Positions 32,556 to 44,124 of a DNA stretch of 64,000 bases are shown in pieces. This DNA is from Cynocephalus volans (taxonomy: Eukaryota > Chordata > Mammalia > Dermoptera > Cynocephalidae). A program made the translations under genes and the position numbers. Numbering within the stretch: the first letter of the stretch is position 1; every line of letters starts with the position of its first letter. The DNA is taken from contig NC_084463.1 of NCBI RefSeq assembly GCF_027409185.1, positions 50,400,907 through 50,464,906 of the forward strand, in the 5' to 3' direction. The notes under the pieces are model-generated. The model was not told the DNA's origin. It was given only the letters and a program-made list of their open reading frames with translations, and made no database searches.

Positions 32556-35500
32556 CTCTCACATAAGGCACTCCTGCATTAGAGTGGGTGACCTGAATAC
32601 CCCTCTCTCAGCATTGGATGGACCATCCAATCAACATTGGATGTTGATTTTCCAAGCAACAAATCAACTAAGAAACAAAGGATTTAAACACCTTAGACCA
32701 ATTGGACCTGGAAGACATCTACAGACCATTTTATCCAACAACTACAGAATATATATTCTTCTTATCAGCTCATGGAACATTCTCAAGGATAGACCACAGG
32801 TGAGGTGACAAAGCAAGTCTCAGCAAATTTTAAAAAATCAAAATAATTCCAAGTATCTTTTCAAACAACAATGGACTAAATCTGGAAATCAATAACAAGT
32901 GAAACTCTGGAAACTATACAAGTGCAGGAAAACTAAACAACAGGCTCCTGAATGACCTATGAGCCCAAGAAAAAATTAAACAGGGAATCAAAAAGTTTCT
33001 TTAAACTAATAAAAATAAAGATATATCATACCAAAACCTGCGGGATCCTGCAAAAAGCCATACTAAGAGGGAAGTTTATTGCAATAAATGCTTGCATCAA
33101 AAGAATTTTTTAAAAAAATCAAATAAATGACAGCACAGCACCTAGAAAAACAACAATCCAATTCTCAAAGTAGTAGACAGAAATAATTAAGATCACAGGA
33201 CAACTAAATGAAAAAGAAACTTCAAAAATGATACTAAAGATCAATGAAACCAAAAGTTGATTCTTGAGAAGATAAATAAAATAGAGAAACCATTAGCTAG
33301 ATTAACAACAACAACAAAAAAGACCAAATAACACTAACCAGAGATGAAAAGGGAGACATCACAACCAGTACTACAGAAACAAGAAGAATCACTAGAGATT
33401 ATTACAAACAACCATATGCCAACAAATAGGAAAACCTGGGGGAAGTGGATAACTTTCCTGATGCATTTAAACTACCAAGATGGAACCAAAAAGAAATAGA
33501 AAACCTGAACAGACCAATATCAAGAAATAAGATTGAAGCAGTAATCAGGAACCATCCAACAAAGAAAAGCCCAGGTCTGTATGGCTTTACAGCTGAATTA
33601 GATCAAATCTTTAAAGAAGAATTAATACCAATTTTCTTCAAACTATTCCAAAAAATTAAAACAGAAGCCATTCTCCCAAACTTACTCTATGAGACCAGCC
33701 TCACCCTGATACCAAAACCAGACAAATATACAACAAAAAAAGAAAATTACAGGCCAATATCTTTGATGAACATAGATGCAAAAAATCTCAACAAAATGTT
33801 AGCAATCAGAATACAGGAATGCATCAAAAAAATTATACATCACGATCCAGTGGGATTTATCCCAGGGAAGCAAGCATGGCTCAACATATGCAAATCAGTA
33901 AATGTGATACACCACATCAACAATACCAAGGACAAAATCCATGTGATTATCTCAATAGATGCAGAAAAAAACATCTGACAAAATTCAAAATCCCTTCATG
34001 ATAAATACTCTCAGTAAATTAGATACAGAAGAAAATTATCTCAACACAATGAAAGCCATATATGAAAAATCAATCATCAATATCATACTGAAAGGGGAAA
34101 AAATGAAAGCTTTTCCCTTAAGAACAAGAAAAATACAAGGATGTCCACTCTCACCACTCCTATTTAACACAGTATTAGAAGTACTAGCTAGAGCAATTAG
34201 TCAAGGGACAGAAAGAAAGGGCATCCAGATAGGAAAGAGTGAAATCAAACTGTCCCTGTTCACAGATGACATGAGCTTATATATAGAAAAACCTAAAGAT
34301 GCTAGCAAAAAACTCTTAGTGCTGATTAACAATTTCAATAATGTGGCAGAATACAAAATCAGCACCCCAAAATCAATAGTGTTTTTATACTCCAATAACG
34401 AACTGGCAGAAAAAGAAATCAAGAAAGCAAGCCCATTCACAATAGTTGCCAAAACAAAACAAAACAAACAAACAAACAAAAAACCTAGAAATCAATTTAA
34501 TCAAGGTGGTTAAAGATCTCTACAATGAGAACTATACAACACTGCTGAAAGAAATTAAAGAGGGCACAAACAAATTGAAAGACATACTATGCTCTTGGAT
34601 TAGAAGAATTAACAGCATGAAAATGTCCATTCTACCCAAAGCAATCTATAGATTCAATGCAATCCCCATCAAAATTCCAATGACATTCTTCACAGAAATA
34701 GAAAAAGCAATCCTAACATTAATAGGGAACAACAAAAATCTCTGAATAGCCAAAGCAATCCTGATCAAAAAGCAATAAAACTGGAGGCCTAACCCTACCC
34801 AACTTCAAATAACATTACAAAGTTTCAAATAATATTACAAAACATGGCAATGGCATAAAAGCAGACACTCAGACTAATGCAACAGAATAGAATGCCCAAG
34901 AACCAACCCACAGACTTCTAGACAACCAATCTTTGGCAAAGGCTACATGAGCATACATTGGGGAAAAGACTGCCTCTTCAACCAATCATGCTGGAAATAT
35001 TGGACATCCATATGCTTAAGAATAAAACTGGATCCGTACCTTTGAACATATACCAAAATCAACTCAAAATGGATTAAAGACTTAAATATAAGACCTGAAA
35101 CCATAAAATTACTAAAAGAAAACATAGGGGAAGCATTCCAGTTAGCAGTACGGGGCAAAGAATTTATGAATAAGGTCCCCAAAGCACAAGCAACAAAAGG
35201 AATAATAAACAAGTGGATTATATCAAATTAAAAACCTTCTGCACAGCAAAGGAAAAAAACAACAGAGAGGAAAGACAACCTACTGAGTAGGAGAAAATAT
35301 TTACAAACTATACATCTGACAAGGGATTAATATCCAGAATATATAAGGAAATCAAACAACTATACAGTAAAAACAAACAAATAAACAAACAATTCAATTA
35401 AGAAATGGGTAAAAGAGATGAGTAGATATTTTTCAAAGGAAGACATACAAATGGCCAACAGGTACATGAAAAAGTGTCATCATCACTAGTCATCCAGAAA

Positions 35501-36240
35501 ATGCAAATCAAAACCACATTGAGATATCATCTCACCCCATTTAGACTGGCAGTATGAAAAAGACTGAGAATAACAAATGCTGGTGAGGATATGGGGAAAG
35601 GGGAACTCTTCTACATTGTTGGTGGGATGGTAAATTGGCATAGCCATTATGGAAAACAGTATAGAGGTTTTTCAAACAACTACACACAGAACTACCGTAT
35701 GATCCAGCAATCCCTCTATGGGGTGTATATCCAAAGGAATGGAAATCATGTTGAAGGGATACCTGCACTTCCATGTTCATCACAGTTCTATATACAACAG
35801 CCAAAATATGGAACCAAACTAAATGTCCAACACAGATGACTGGATAAGGAAAATGTGGTATATACACATGATGGAATACTACTTAGCCATAAAAAAGAAT
35901 AAAATTCTGCCACTTGCAGCAACATGGATGAGACTAGAGAACATTATATTAAGTGTAATAAGCCAGACAGAGAAAGAGAAATACCTCATGTCCTCACTCA
36001 TACCTGGGTAATAAGAAAGAAGGAAAGGAAGAAAGAAAGAAAGAAAGAAGGAAGGAAGAAAGAAGGAAAGAACCACAATAATATGCTGAATTTTCAGAAG
36101 GAGAGAACAGACCTAATAACACTAGAACTGGGGAGGGGGGAGAGATGGGGGTAGGGGAGTGACAGGTTTGTTAAAGGCATAAAGAAAAATTATGACTTGT
36201 AATAATGAATATGCTAATAATAATAATAATAAATAAAATT
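32556..36240 (+). mobile_element. LINE-1 ORF2 and 3' UTR
   Basis: Continues the L1 from the endonuclease domain ('tgacctgaatacccctctct' is the D-F-N-T-P-L region), through RT, to the 3' UTR and an AAAG/GGAA-rich stretch at 36016-36072, ending in an ATA-rich tail. Open pieces are 33445-33978, 33959-34513 and 34446-34745. The RT catalytic box reads F-T-D-D (34259-34270) instead of F-A-D-D. Relative to a normal L1 the inter-ORF region and first third of the endonuclease are missing, replaced by the env/LTR block. Confidence 0.9.
33445..34513 (+). pseudogene. L1 ORF2 reverse transcriptase remnant
   Basis: Two overlapping open frames (33445-33978 and 33959-34513) together cover the pre-RT and RT palm regions. 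The first carries [20 protein letters not shown] and I-S-I-D-A-E-K. The second carries I-Q-G-C-P-L-S-P-L-L-F-N-T and the F-T-D-D box. A frameshift at about 33970 (A-run) separates them. The Ala-to-Thr change in the catalytic box and the frameshift mark it as inactive. Confidence 0.9.
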
Positions 36241-36295
36241 TAAAATATTTACAAAAAATCACAAGACAGCATTAAGAAAAAATACAAATTTGAAA

Positions 36296-36615
36296 AATAC
36301 AGTATAAGAACTATTTGCATAGCATTGACAAGCATTATAAGCAATGTAGAGATGATTTAAAGTATATGGATATTTCAGAGACATACTGTCCTCTTGCATC
36401 TGTAATACATTCCTGCCCCACCCCAGGACTAATAAAGCAAAAACTCACTCACTACCCCAACAGCCCAAGAAAAAAAAAAGTATATGGACATTTCTGTTGG
36501 TTGTATGCAAATGCTATGCCATTTTATATAAGGGACTTGCATGTCTCTGAATTTTGGTATTCTCTGTGGTCTTGAATCCAACTCCTTGAGGATACCGAGG
36601 GGTAACTGTATTTAT
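36296..36615 (-). mobile_element. MER2-like (Tigger family) DNA transposon
   Basis: On the minus strand the element begins near 'acagttacccctcggtatcc' and contains a segment matching the conserved MER2 pattern 'aaattcagagacatgcaagt', then the 'catatac..tttaaatcatctc' region and 'actgtatt'. MER2 is a non-autonomous pogo/Tigger derivative. The element is interrupted by a 100-bp retroposed insert at 36377-36476. Confidence 0.75.
36377..36476 (+). mobile_element. Short retroposed RNA fragment with poly-A
   Basis: About 90 bp of unique sequence ends in an A-run (36469-36476). The flanks aaagtatatggatatttc (36359-36376) and aaagtatatggacatttc (36477-36494) are an 18-bp target duplication with one mismatch. 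The insert has 'ctaataaagc' (AATAAA at 36431-36436) about 35 nt before the A-tail, which fits the 3' end of an mRNA copied by L1 machinery. The source gene is not recognised. Confidence 0.75.
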
Positions 36616-36687
36616 TTCTATTTTCAGGTGAGGGAACAACTTTTCCAATTTCTTTAGGAGATAGTGAATAGATTTGAGCATTAATGG

Positions 36688-36708
36688 GAGAGAGAGAGAG
36701 AGAGAGAC
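36688..36708 (+). repeat. (GA)n microsatellite
   Basis: About 10 GA dinucleotides. Confidence 0.9.
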
Positions 36709-36820
36709 AGAATATTTCTGTATGCACTTTGTATGTGTACAAAATATACATAATACTATTTTTTTCTTCTGGAAGTTTTTTCATAGATATTCCAATGTGT
36801 ATTTCCTAAGAACAAGGATT

Positions 36821-37205
36821 TTGCTATGGGTTAAAAATGTCCCCCAAAAGTTCATATATTGGAAACTTGACCCCCAGTGTAACAGTTTTAGGAGGGTGGG
36901 AAATCCAATTATGGTGTTTGAAAAGTGAGGCCTTTAAGAGGTGATTAGACTGTGAGGACTGTGCCTGCTGAATGGATTGATCCATTCATACAGTAATGGG
37001 CATGGATCCAAAGGCTTTGAAAGGAGAGCAAGTGAGAAGGTTAGCTGTCTTGCTCAGTTCATTCTTGCCACATGACGCCCTTGCTACCATGGGACTCTGT
37101 AGAGAGTTTCTACACAGAAGAAACCCCTCACAATATGTATCCCCTGGATTGTGGACTTCCCAGCCTCCAAAGCTGTGAGAAATAAATTTCAATTCTTTAT
37201 ACAAA
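36821..37205 (+). mobile_element. MaLR (MLT1-like) LTR
   Basis: Starts 'tgctatgggttaaaaatgtc' and has 'gaggcctttaagaggtgatt', 'ggacttcccagcctccaaag' and 'tgagaaataaatttcaattc' in the standard MLT1/MaLR plus-strand order. The 3' end decays into an A-rich stretch at about 37200. Confidence 0.8.
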
Positions 37206-37529
37206 AAAACAATTATTAAAAAGCATGTGTTGATGATAATGTATATGACAATAAAACCCCCTGTAACAAGATTATCTGGAAAAATGAGCTTGTATCCTAA
37301 ATTTTTGGAATTCGGCACTTCTTAATCTGCTGCTTTCCAATAATTAGGTAAGTTTGGTGTTTCTTCTGGTGGCTCCCCTTTCTACTAATCCCAGGGACAG
37401 GGCTTGTTCTGCTTCTGTAGGTGACATGACAATTATGGGCCTGGAGGAAAATGGGCTGACAACATCACTTTCTTATAACCACTTCTTTGGGGTTTCATCT
37501 CACATACACAGCCTCAGTCCAAGAACTGA
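37206..37529. other. Unassigned; may include ERV internal end
   Basis: No feature recognised. It lies just upstream of an LTR, so it may be the 3' end of an ERV internal region. Confidence 0.3.
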
Positions 37530-37974
37530 GCTGGGTGAGTGTGGGAGCACACATGCTTGACAAAGAACAGGGAGTGCACAAAGGGCAAAAGTCCTAAATG
37601 CACTTATGCAGAACCTAAATGCTGAAAACAGCACATGCTGAAAACAGCAAATGGTTTCTGCTAGATTAGATAAGAACATTAAAGTCATTTCTTATCCATT
37701 TTACTCCCTTTCCTTTATTTCTCAAGATGTTTTCCCGGGATTGTCCCATAGCCAATTTCTTTTTATTCCCTTGATAAATTATTGATTCAGTTGTTTTTTT
37801 CTCTTGTATTTCCTTGTCTGTACAATAAAAGCTGAAACAAATACTCAGGGCTGTGTTTTGTTTCTCCCTTCTTGAGGGAGTGTCTTGGTGTAGTCCCTTC
37901 GGCCTTCTCATTGCTCTTAATATTTGGGTTCTGAGTAATCTTTGCATCCCCACCACACAGAGAGAAGTGACAGG
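37530..37974 (+). mobile_element. ERV LTR related to 59392-59856
   Basis: The 3' half has 'tgtacaataaaagctgaaac' (AATAAA), 'ctgagtaatctttgcatccc' and ends ..gaagtgaca. The LTR at 59392-59856 ends with the same pattern ('tttgagtaatcctttgcatc' then gaggtgaca). The start is uncertain. Internally, 'gctgaaaacagca' is repeated in tandem near 37620-37650. Confidence 0.6.
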
Positions 37975-38352
37975 TGAGTGTGTATTTTTCAGCTTCATTA
38001 ACAGAGAGAGCTCAAGACTTGGGTTGGTGGTGAAATGAACCAGAATTTTATCAATAAAATGTTAAGATAATTCTCTTTTTATAACTTTATTCCTCTCTCA
38101 TTGAGTCATCACTAAATACAATAGATGTCTTCAGATGAAAAGATCAATTTCATAAGTCTTATGAGGCACTAAATGTATAGATTTCTGAAAGGACTTTTAT
38201 AATTTTATGATGTTGAATTCGGACTGGAACTGTGTTTTTCCTAATTTTCTAATTGTTTTTCAAGTTATTGTATATAATTAGATCAAATTTTATGTTTTAA
38301 AGCCAGCACTTCCTGGTTGGTGAGGTTAAAACATAAATTCGTAAATTACACC

Positions 38353-38900
38353 ATCCATGTTTTTGTCTTCTTTGGGTCCCTCAGTTTGTCTTGCAGTAGT
38401 GACCTGATCTTCTGCACTGTGGCTATTTCCAATGTGACCCAGACCAACTTGCTGGTCCTCAATGATGGCTGCTCACTTTCCCCGTGAAGCCCATTGTCAG
38501 GAGCTTGTTTTTCACACTGAAACTATCCAGCAGTGTCTTCTCTGTGGGAATTATGCTGCTTTCATGTGCACACATAGTCGTTCTCTTGTGCAGGCATCAG
38601 AGGCAATCCCAGAACCTTCACAGCACCGACCTGTCCCCAAGAGCCTCCTAAAAGAAAAGGCCACCCAAACCGTCCTGCTGCTGCTGAGCTTTTTTGTGGT
38701 CATGTACCGGATGAACCTCGTCGTGTTATCATTCTCAACTCTGTTATGGACAAAGGACCCAGTCCTCCCACATGTCCAGAAGCATGTGTTTAATGTCTAT
38801 GCCACTGTCAGTCCTTTTGTGCTAATCGGTTTTGATAAAAAGGAAACCACGGGGCCGAGCCCATGGCGCACTTGATAAAAAGGAAACCACGATTCCGTAA
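38353..38900 (+). pseudogene. Vomeronasal type-1 receptor (V1R) pseudogene
   Basis: A remnant of a V1R pheromone receptor, a seven-helix GPCR of vomeronasal neurons. The conserved C-terminal half is readable in three registers. The first (38353-38482) reads S-C-S-S-D-L-I-F-C-T-V then S-N-V-T-Q-T-N-L-L-V-L-N. The second (38484-38646) reads F-F-T-L-K-L then R-H-Q-R-Q-S-Q-N-L-H-S-T and L-S-P-R-A-S. The third (38647-38850) reads K-A-T-Q-T-V-L-L-L-L-S-F-F-V-V-M-Y, then helix 7 with Y-A-T-V-S-P-F-V-L-I. These are V1R hallmarks from extracellular loop 2 to helix 7. Two frameshifts (about 38482 and 38646), no N-terminal helices 1-3, and a 20-bp insertion in the tail make it non-functional. An olfactory receptor gene lies 17 kb downstream. 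Confidence 0.85.
38852..38871 (+). mobile_element. 20-bp SINE-head micro-insertion with target duplication
   Basis: The inserted 20 bp, gggccgagcccatggcgcac, is the first 20 nt of the SINE family at 24705 and 26811 with one change. It lies between perfect 20-bp copies of ttgataaaaaggaaaccacg (38832-38851 and 38872-38891). No A-tail or 3' SINE sequence is present. Confidence 0.85.
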
Positions 38901-38939
38901 AATTTATAACAGAAGTGACATCAGTCTTTACGCAGCTAG

Positions 38940-40649
38940 TTATGAAAAAAAATTCTAAGGAATAGATTCTTCTGCCATTGGTAAAATTATTCCAATAGTG
39001 CAGGATTTGCCACTAATTTAATTAAAATGTGTGGTTATAATTTTGTTACATCTAAATATGTTCAGAACTAGTGCTGCCAAAGACATGTTTTTTATTTTTT
39101 GTTTTTTGGTTCTTTTTAGTTCAATGTTCATCATAAGTTGATATTCCCATATCATCCTCTTCATTTTTTTATTTTGATTCTCAGCCCTTCACACACAAAA
39201 AATGTTTCTCCTTGAAGTGAACTCTTAAGAATCTTATATTGGTAATTAAATGCTGGTGTTTTTCCTTTTGAAAATGTTTAAATTTATGTGTGTCTATTAA
39301 AGATATCTTAGTTAAGTATCCAATTTTACCCTTAATAATAATTTTTCTCAGCACTCAATATTTATTTCCCTATATTCTGGCTCCAAAAAAATCATGCAGA
39401 TTTTGTTCTTACCTTTGTAGTTGATCTCTCTTTCTCTGTCACTTCTTTCAAGCAATTTTTTCTATTTTATTTTTATGCAGTTTTGCTAATATTTGTTTTG
39501 AATACTGATACAAAGCTTTTTTGATAAAAAAAATTTCTGAATTCAAAGATTCATAACTGGTTTCAAAATTTGGAAATTTATAAATAAGCATCATTTTGAT
39601 TATCTTTAATGTTTATATGTTATACTCAGTATACCAATTTTACCTGAAATAAAAATATACAGTACTATATTTATATTTTGTATCACTTTCCCCTCTTTAC
39701 TCTATTTGGCTATATTCATTCTGCTCAATATTTTAGTTCACTAGTCCTGTCATCAGCTCAGTCTAATTTCACGTTTAACTCATAAATTTAATGTTTACTA
39801 CATTTTTTTTAGATTTCTCTGTTTTTAATACATGTCTTACCATGTTTAGAGTTTCTTGCTCTTTCCAAATTATTTTGATTTCCTACTTTCCCATTTTATT
39901 TACTTAAATATTTTAAAAATAAGGCCAATATTAATGTTTATGTGGCATCTATTTTCTTGTGACTGTTTATTCATGTAGCTTATTTCCTTTTGTGCCTTAT
40001 CATTTTTCATTTGGTTTTTGCTTTTGGGAGATAGCACCTTTAGGATTTCTGCAGTCAGCTAATTTCTTTATTTATTCCAATTGTGCTGGGGGCAAAATAG
40101 AAAACCCACATAAATTTGATGTGTTTGCAACCAGGCAGTATCTTAAGGGAGCACTTGATTCTTAGATTGAATAGTCTCCTCCATGTTTCTCTATTTACTT
40201 CAGCTCCTAGGAATTGCTTATACTTTCCTTTAAATTTATTCAGCATTTTAAAAATTCTTGTAATGTTTTAAGTATTTTTAGTTGTATGCATTAAAAGTTT
40301 TTGAAATATATAATATTTTCACAGAAGCACAAATATCTAGTGTATAAATAAGTAAAATATTTCACATAGATTTTTTTGGCAGACAACAGTATCTCATCAG
40401 AGACACTCTTGAAATTTCTGAAGTTTATTTGGAACACACACAACCCTATATACATTCTAGTAATAATAATTTGTTCAGTGTAATTGGTTTTTAATACTTA
40501 AAATTTTGTTTTATGTTTTGCATACATTTCTGAAATAATAGTGCTCCACAACAGGAACAGTACCTATGGATGGTAAATATTACTGTGTATGGTAAATATT
40601 ACTCATCTAACACAAGAAGCTAACAGTACTTGTGGGTTTCTATTGTTTC
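38940..40649. other. AT-rich sequence, nothing recognised
   Basis: About 1.7 kb of AT-rich DNA. Parts have the T-rich look of antisense old L1, but I cannot align any piece with confidence. The frames are short and featureless. Confidence 0.35.
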
Positions 40650-41240
40650 TATTGTTATTTCATTGTGCCTGGAAAATATGGTCTGTTGTGTTTATGCTTT
40701 TATGAAGACACTTATAATTGGTAGGCCTAAAACCTCCCATTTTTAATAATTTTCTCTGGCATTTGAAAATAATGTGTATCCTCAGTTTGCTGGTGAGAAA
40801 TGGTTTTCTATTTGTATTTTTAATTGGTCAAATTTTCTAATGAAGTTATTTAACATCCTTTATCTTCATTTATTAGCTATACCACAATACATTAGATACA
40901 TATGATGGTATTAATGTCACCTAACATGACTGCAAGTGTATCAATTTGTCATTTTTATAAATCTTTGAGTTATATATTTTAATGTTTAGGTATTAAGTCT
41001 GTATGTGTCAATGACTTAGAACAGTGTGTAACACATTTTATTTACTAAATTAGTATTAACCATTCTGACATCATATTTTTATTTGTTCATGCTACTCTTC
41101 ATTTACTTTGTTGTTTTGTATTTGTTTCCTACTGAAAATTTAATTTTCCATCCTATCTAAAAGAGGAGGCAGATTTAATCTGTAGTTTTAATAAAATCCA
41201 AATTCAAACATGCTCTACTAACTTAATTTATTTTCAGTAC
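40650..41240 (-). mobile_element. Possible old LINE-1, antisense
   Basis: The antisense words 'aataatgtgtatcctcagtt' and 'ttaatgtcacctaacatgac' recall the L1 ORF2 N-terminal region. Very diverged. Confidence 0.35.
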
Positions 41241-41439
41241 ATCATTTGTGCACACAATCAATGTAAGCATTAAGTATAGCAGCTATAGTCATAATTTACA
41301 TTCTTCAAATGGCTCATTCATTGATTGCCCCAAAGCCTTGTTTTTACACATTATTATTTCTGATTCTTTCATGTCAACTTCAGAGAAAATGTAGAAACAC
41401 AGAATACTACAAGTTAAAAATAAATACTTTAACAAGCAA

Positions 41440-41835
41440 AAATTATGCAAATAAACTTAAGAAATTAAATATATAAATATCCCTTCATAGAGAGAAATAT
41501 ATCAATAAACCTATAATGAGGAAATAGATTAAATTAATTTAAAATATTTCCACAAAGAAAAGCCCAAGGACAAGTAGCTTAACGCAAATTCTGCCAAATA
41601 TTTAATGAAGAATTAATACCAATTCTTCACAAACACTGCCAAAGAATTGAAGAGATGAGAATATTTTCCAATTTCTTCTGTCAGGTTAGTATTATCCTGA
41701 TTCCAAAATTTAGTAGAGGCATTACAAAAAAGGAAGATAATATATTATTATCCCTCTTGTATGCAGACACCAAAATCCACAAATATACTAGCAAATTGAA
41801 TCTAGAAAAATATGAAATTTGTTAGAAAGCATGAT
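41440..41835 (+). mobile_element. Old LINE-1 ORF2, first segment
   Basis: Follows L1 ORF2 from about 'caaagaaaagcccaaggaca' to the RT palm region 'agcatgat', where a MaLR element interrupts it. The same L1 resumes at 44130 ('tcaattgggattatttccc'). Confidence 0.75.
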
Positions 41836-42203
41836 TGTATTAGTCCATTTTGTGTTACTATAACAGAAATACCTGAGATGGTAATTTATAAAGAGCAGAG
41901 GTTTATTTGGCTTATGATTCTGGGACAGCTGCATCTGGCATGGCCTCAGGCTGCTTCGACTCTTGGTGGAAAGTGGCAAGAAGCTGGCAGGTACAAGCAG
42001 AGAGGGAGCAAGAGAGAGGAGGTGCAAGAGTCTTTTAAACAACCAGCTCTTGTGGGAACTAATAGAGCAAGATCTCACTCATTACTCCCCCCACCTAGAG
42101 AGAGCACTAGCCCATTCATGAGGGATCCATCCCCACGATTCTGCCACACTTGGGATCAGATTTCCATGAGTTCTGGGAATACAATACATCAAAAGCTCCA
42201 TCA
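41836..42203 (-). repeat. MaLR 3' LTR
   Basis: 368 bp. Because the element is on the minus strand, this left-hand copy is the 3' LTR. The purine run seen on the minus strand just inside it (42204-42222, 'ggggaccagggg' core) is the expected polypurine tract. Confidence 0.9.
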
Positions 42204-43740
42204 ATTGACCCCTGGTCCCCCAAAACTCATGTCCCTGTCACATACAAAATACAATCATTCCATCCCAAAGTCTTAGCTTGTTCCAGCACCAATTTAAAAG
42301 TCCAAAGTCCAAACTCTCATCCAAGACCAAAGGCAAAACTCCTTCCAGCTGTGAACCTGTAAAAATCAAAACCAAATTTATCTACAGCCAAGATACAATG
42401 GTGGAACTGACACTGGCTACATATTCCCATTCCAAAAGGGAGAAATAGGCCAAAAGAAAGGAGAAACAGGCCCCAAACAAATCCAAAACCCAGCACAAAA
42501 GACATGATGTCTTAACACTCCCAAATAATTTTCTTTGACTACAACTCCTGCTTCCTGGCACAATGGGGCATCTGGACCCCCAAAGCTTTGGGCAGTCTTC
42601 CTCCCACAGCTCTGTGATGTGCAGTCCACTGAGCTGCACTGGTACCTGTGGCTTTTCCAGGCTGGTGCTGCATGTTGCCAGTGGTCTTACAGATCTGGGG
42701 TACTGGTGGCAGCCCCACTGCCTTGGGTCTACTAGACATTTTCTGGTGGGGGCTCACTGTGGGAGCTCTGCCCCTGCAGCAGGTCTCTGCCTGGGCCCCC
42801 AGACTTTTCCATACCTCCTCTGGATTCTGGGTGGAGGCTGCCATGCCTCCACTGCTCTCATGTCCTGCCGGCCTGCAGACTTTTAATGTGGATGCCACTG
42901 AGGTTTCAGGCTTCTACTCTCTAGAGCTGCTCCATGAACTACACTTTGGGCTGTTTGAGGAAGGCTTGCTCCAGCTGGATCAGCTGGAATGCAGGGAGCA
43001 GGTTCCTGAGGTCCATCCTCTGGGACAACTCAGTCCTTCTAGGCCTCAGGGTCTGTGATGGGAGGGGCACCCTTCCAGACTTCTCAAATGCTTTCAGGCA
43101 TTTTTCTCTCATTGTCTTGGCTATTAGCATCTGACTGCCTCACCACCAAGCTAATGTCTTTAGCAACCAATTTATCTGCTTCACCCTTGCATTTTTCTCT
43201 TGCTCTCAGCTTCTCTACCACATGGCCAGTCTGCAAATTTTCCAAATCTTCATGTTCTGCTTCCCCTTTTAAATTCTGGCTTTGCATCATGCCTTTGCCA
43301 CCATAACTCAGAGTAGGCTGTTAAAAGTAACCAGGCAGCTTACTTAATGCTTTGCTGCCTGGAAATTACCTCTGCCAAACATTCTGGTTCACAACTCTTA
43401 GGTCCCACCTTCCACAAAGTCCAAGGGCATGGACACAATGCAGCCAAGCTCCTTGCTATGGTGTAGCAAGGGTGATCTTTTGTCCAATTCCAGATAAGTT
43501 CTTCATTTCTATCTGAGACCTCATCATCTGCATGGTCTTTACTGGCCACATTTCTATCAGCAATCTGGTGGTCACAGCCATTTAACCAATCTCTAAACTG
43601 TTCCAAAGTTTCCCTCATCTTTTTGTCTTCTTCTAAGTCCTCCACACTCCTCCAACCTTTGCCTAATTCCCAGTTCCAAAGCTGCATCCACATTTTCAAG
43701 TATCTGTATAGCAACACCCCACTCCTTGGTACCAATTTTG

Positions 43741-44124
43741 TGTATTAGTCCATTCATGTTGCTAAAATAGAATTACCTGAGACTGTGTAACGTATAAAGA
43801 ACAGAGGTTTATTTGGCTTATGATTCGGGGACAGCTGAACCTGGCATGGGCCTCAGGCTGCTTCTACTCATGGTGGAAAGTGGCAGGCAGCCAGTGGGTA
43901 CAAGCAGATCACATGGTGAGAGGGAGCAAGAGAGAAGAGGTGCCAGGGTCTTTTAAACAATCAGCTGTCATGGGAACTAATAGAGCGAGATCTCACTCAT
44001 TACTCCTCCCACCTAGGGAGAGCATTAACCCATTCATGAGGGATCTGCCCCTGTGACTCAAACTGCCACACTGAGGATCAGATTTCTATGAGTTCTGGGA
44101 GGACAATACATCCAAACTCCATCA
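43741..44124 (-). repeat. MaLR 5' LTR
   Basis: 384 bp. On the minus strand it is followed by 'caaaattggtaccaaggagt', the MaLR primer-site region. Confidence 0.9.

Larger units (their letters stand above)
41836..44124 (-). mobile_element. Complete MaLR retrotransposon (THE1/MST-like)
   Basis: A 2.29-kb element on the minus strand with LTRs at both ends and about 1.54 kb of internal sequence. The LTRs share the tgtattagtccatt start and a ..ccatca end. The flanks atgat (41831-41835) and gtgat (44125-44129) are a 5-bp target duplication with one change, and the L1 reads straight through when the element is removed. The internal part matches the non-coding THE1/MST internal pattern, for example 'cccaaaactcatgtccctgt' and 'caaagtccaaactctcatcc'. 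Open frames are present (for example 42539-42898 and 43340-43735 minus) but MaLR elements of this kind do not encode pol. They depend on ERV-L enzymes. Confidence 0.9.

Noticed and set aside
42539..43735. Minus- and plus-strand frames of 100-136 residues in the MaLR internal region
   Set aside because: MaLR internal regions of this kind are non-coding. The frames show no gag or pol motifs.
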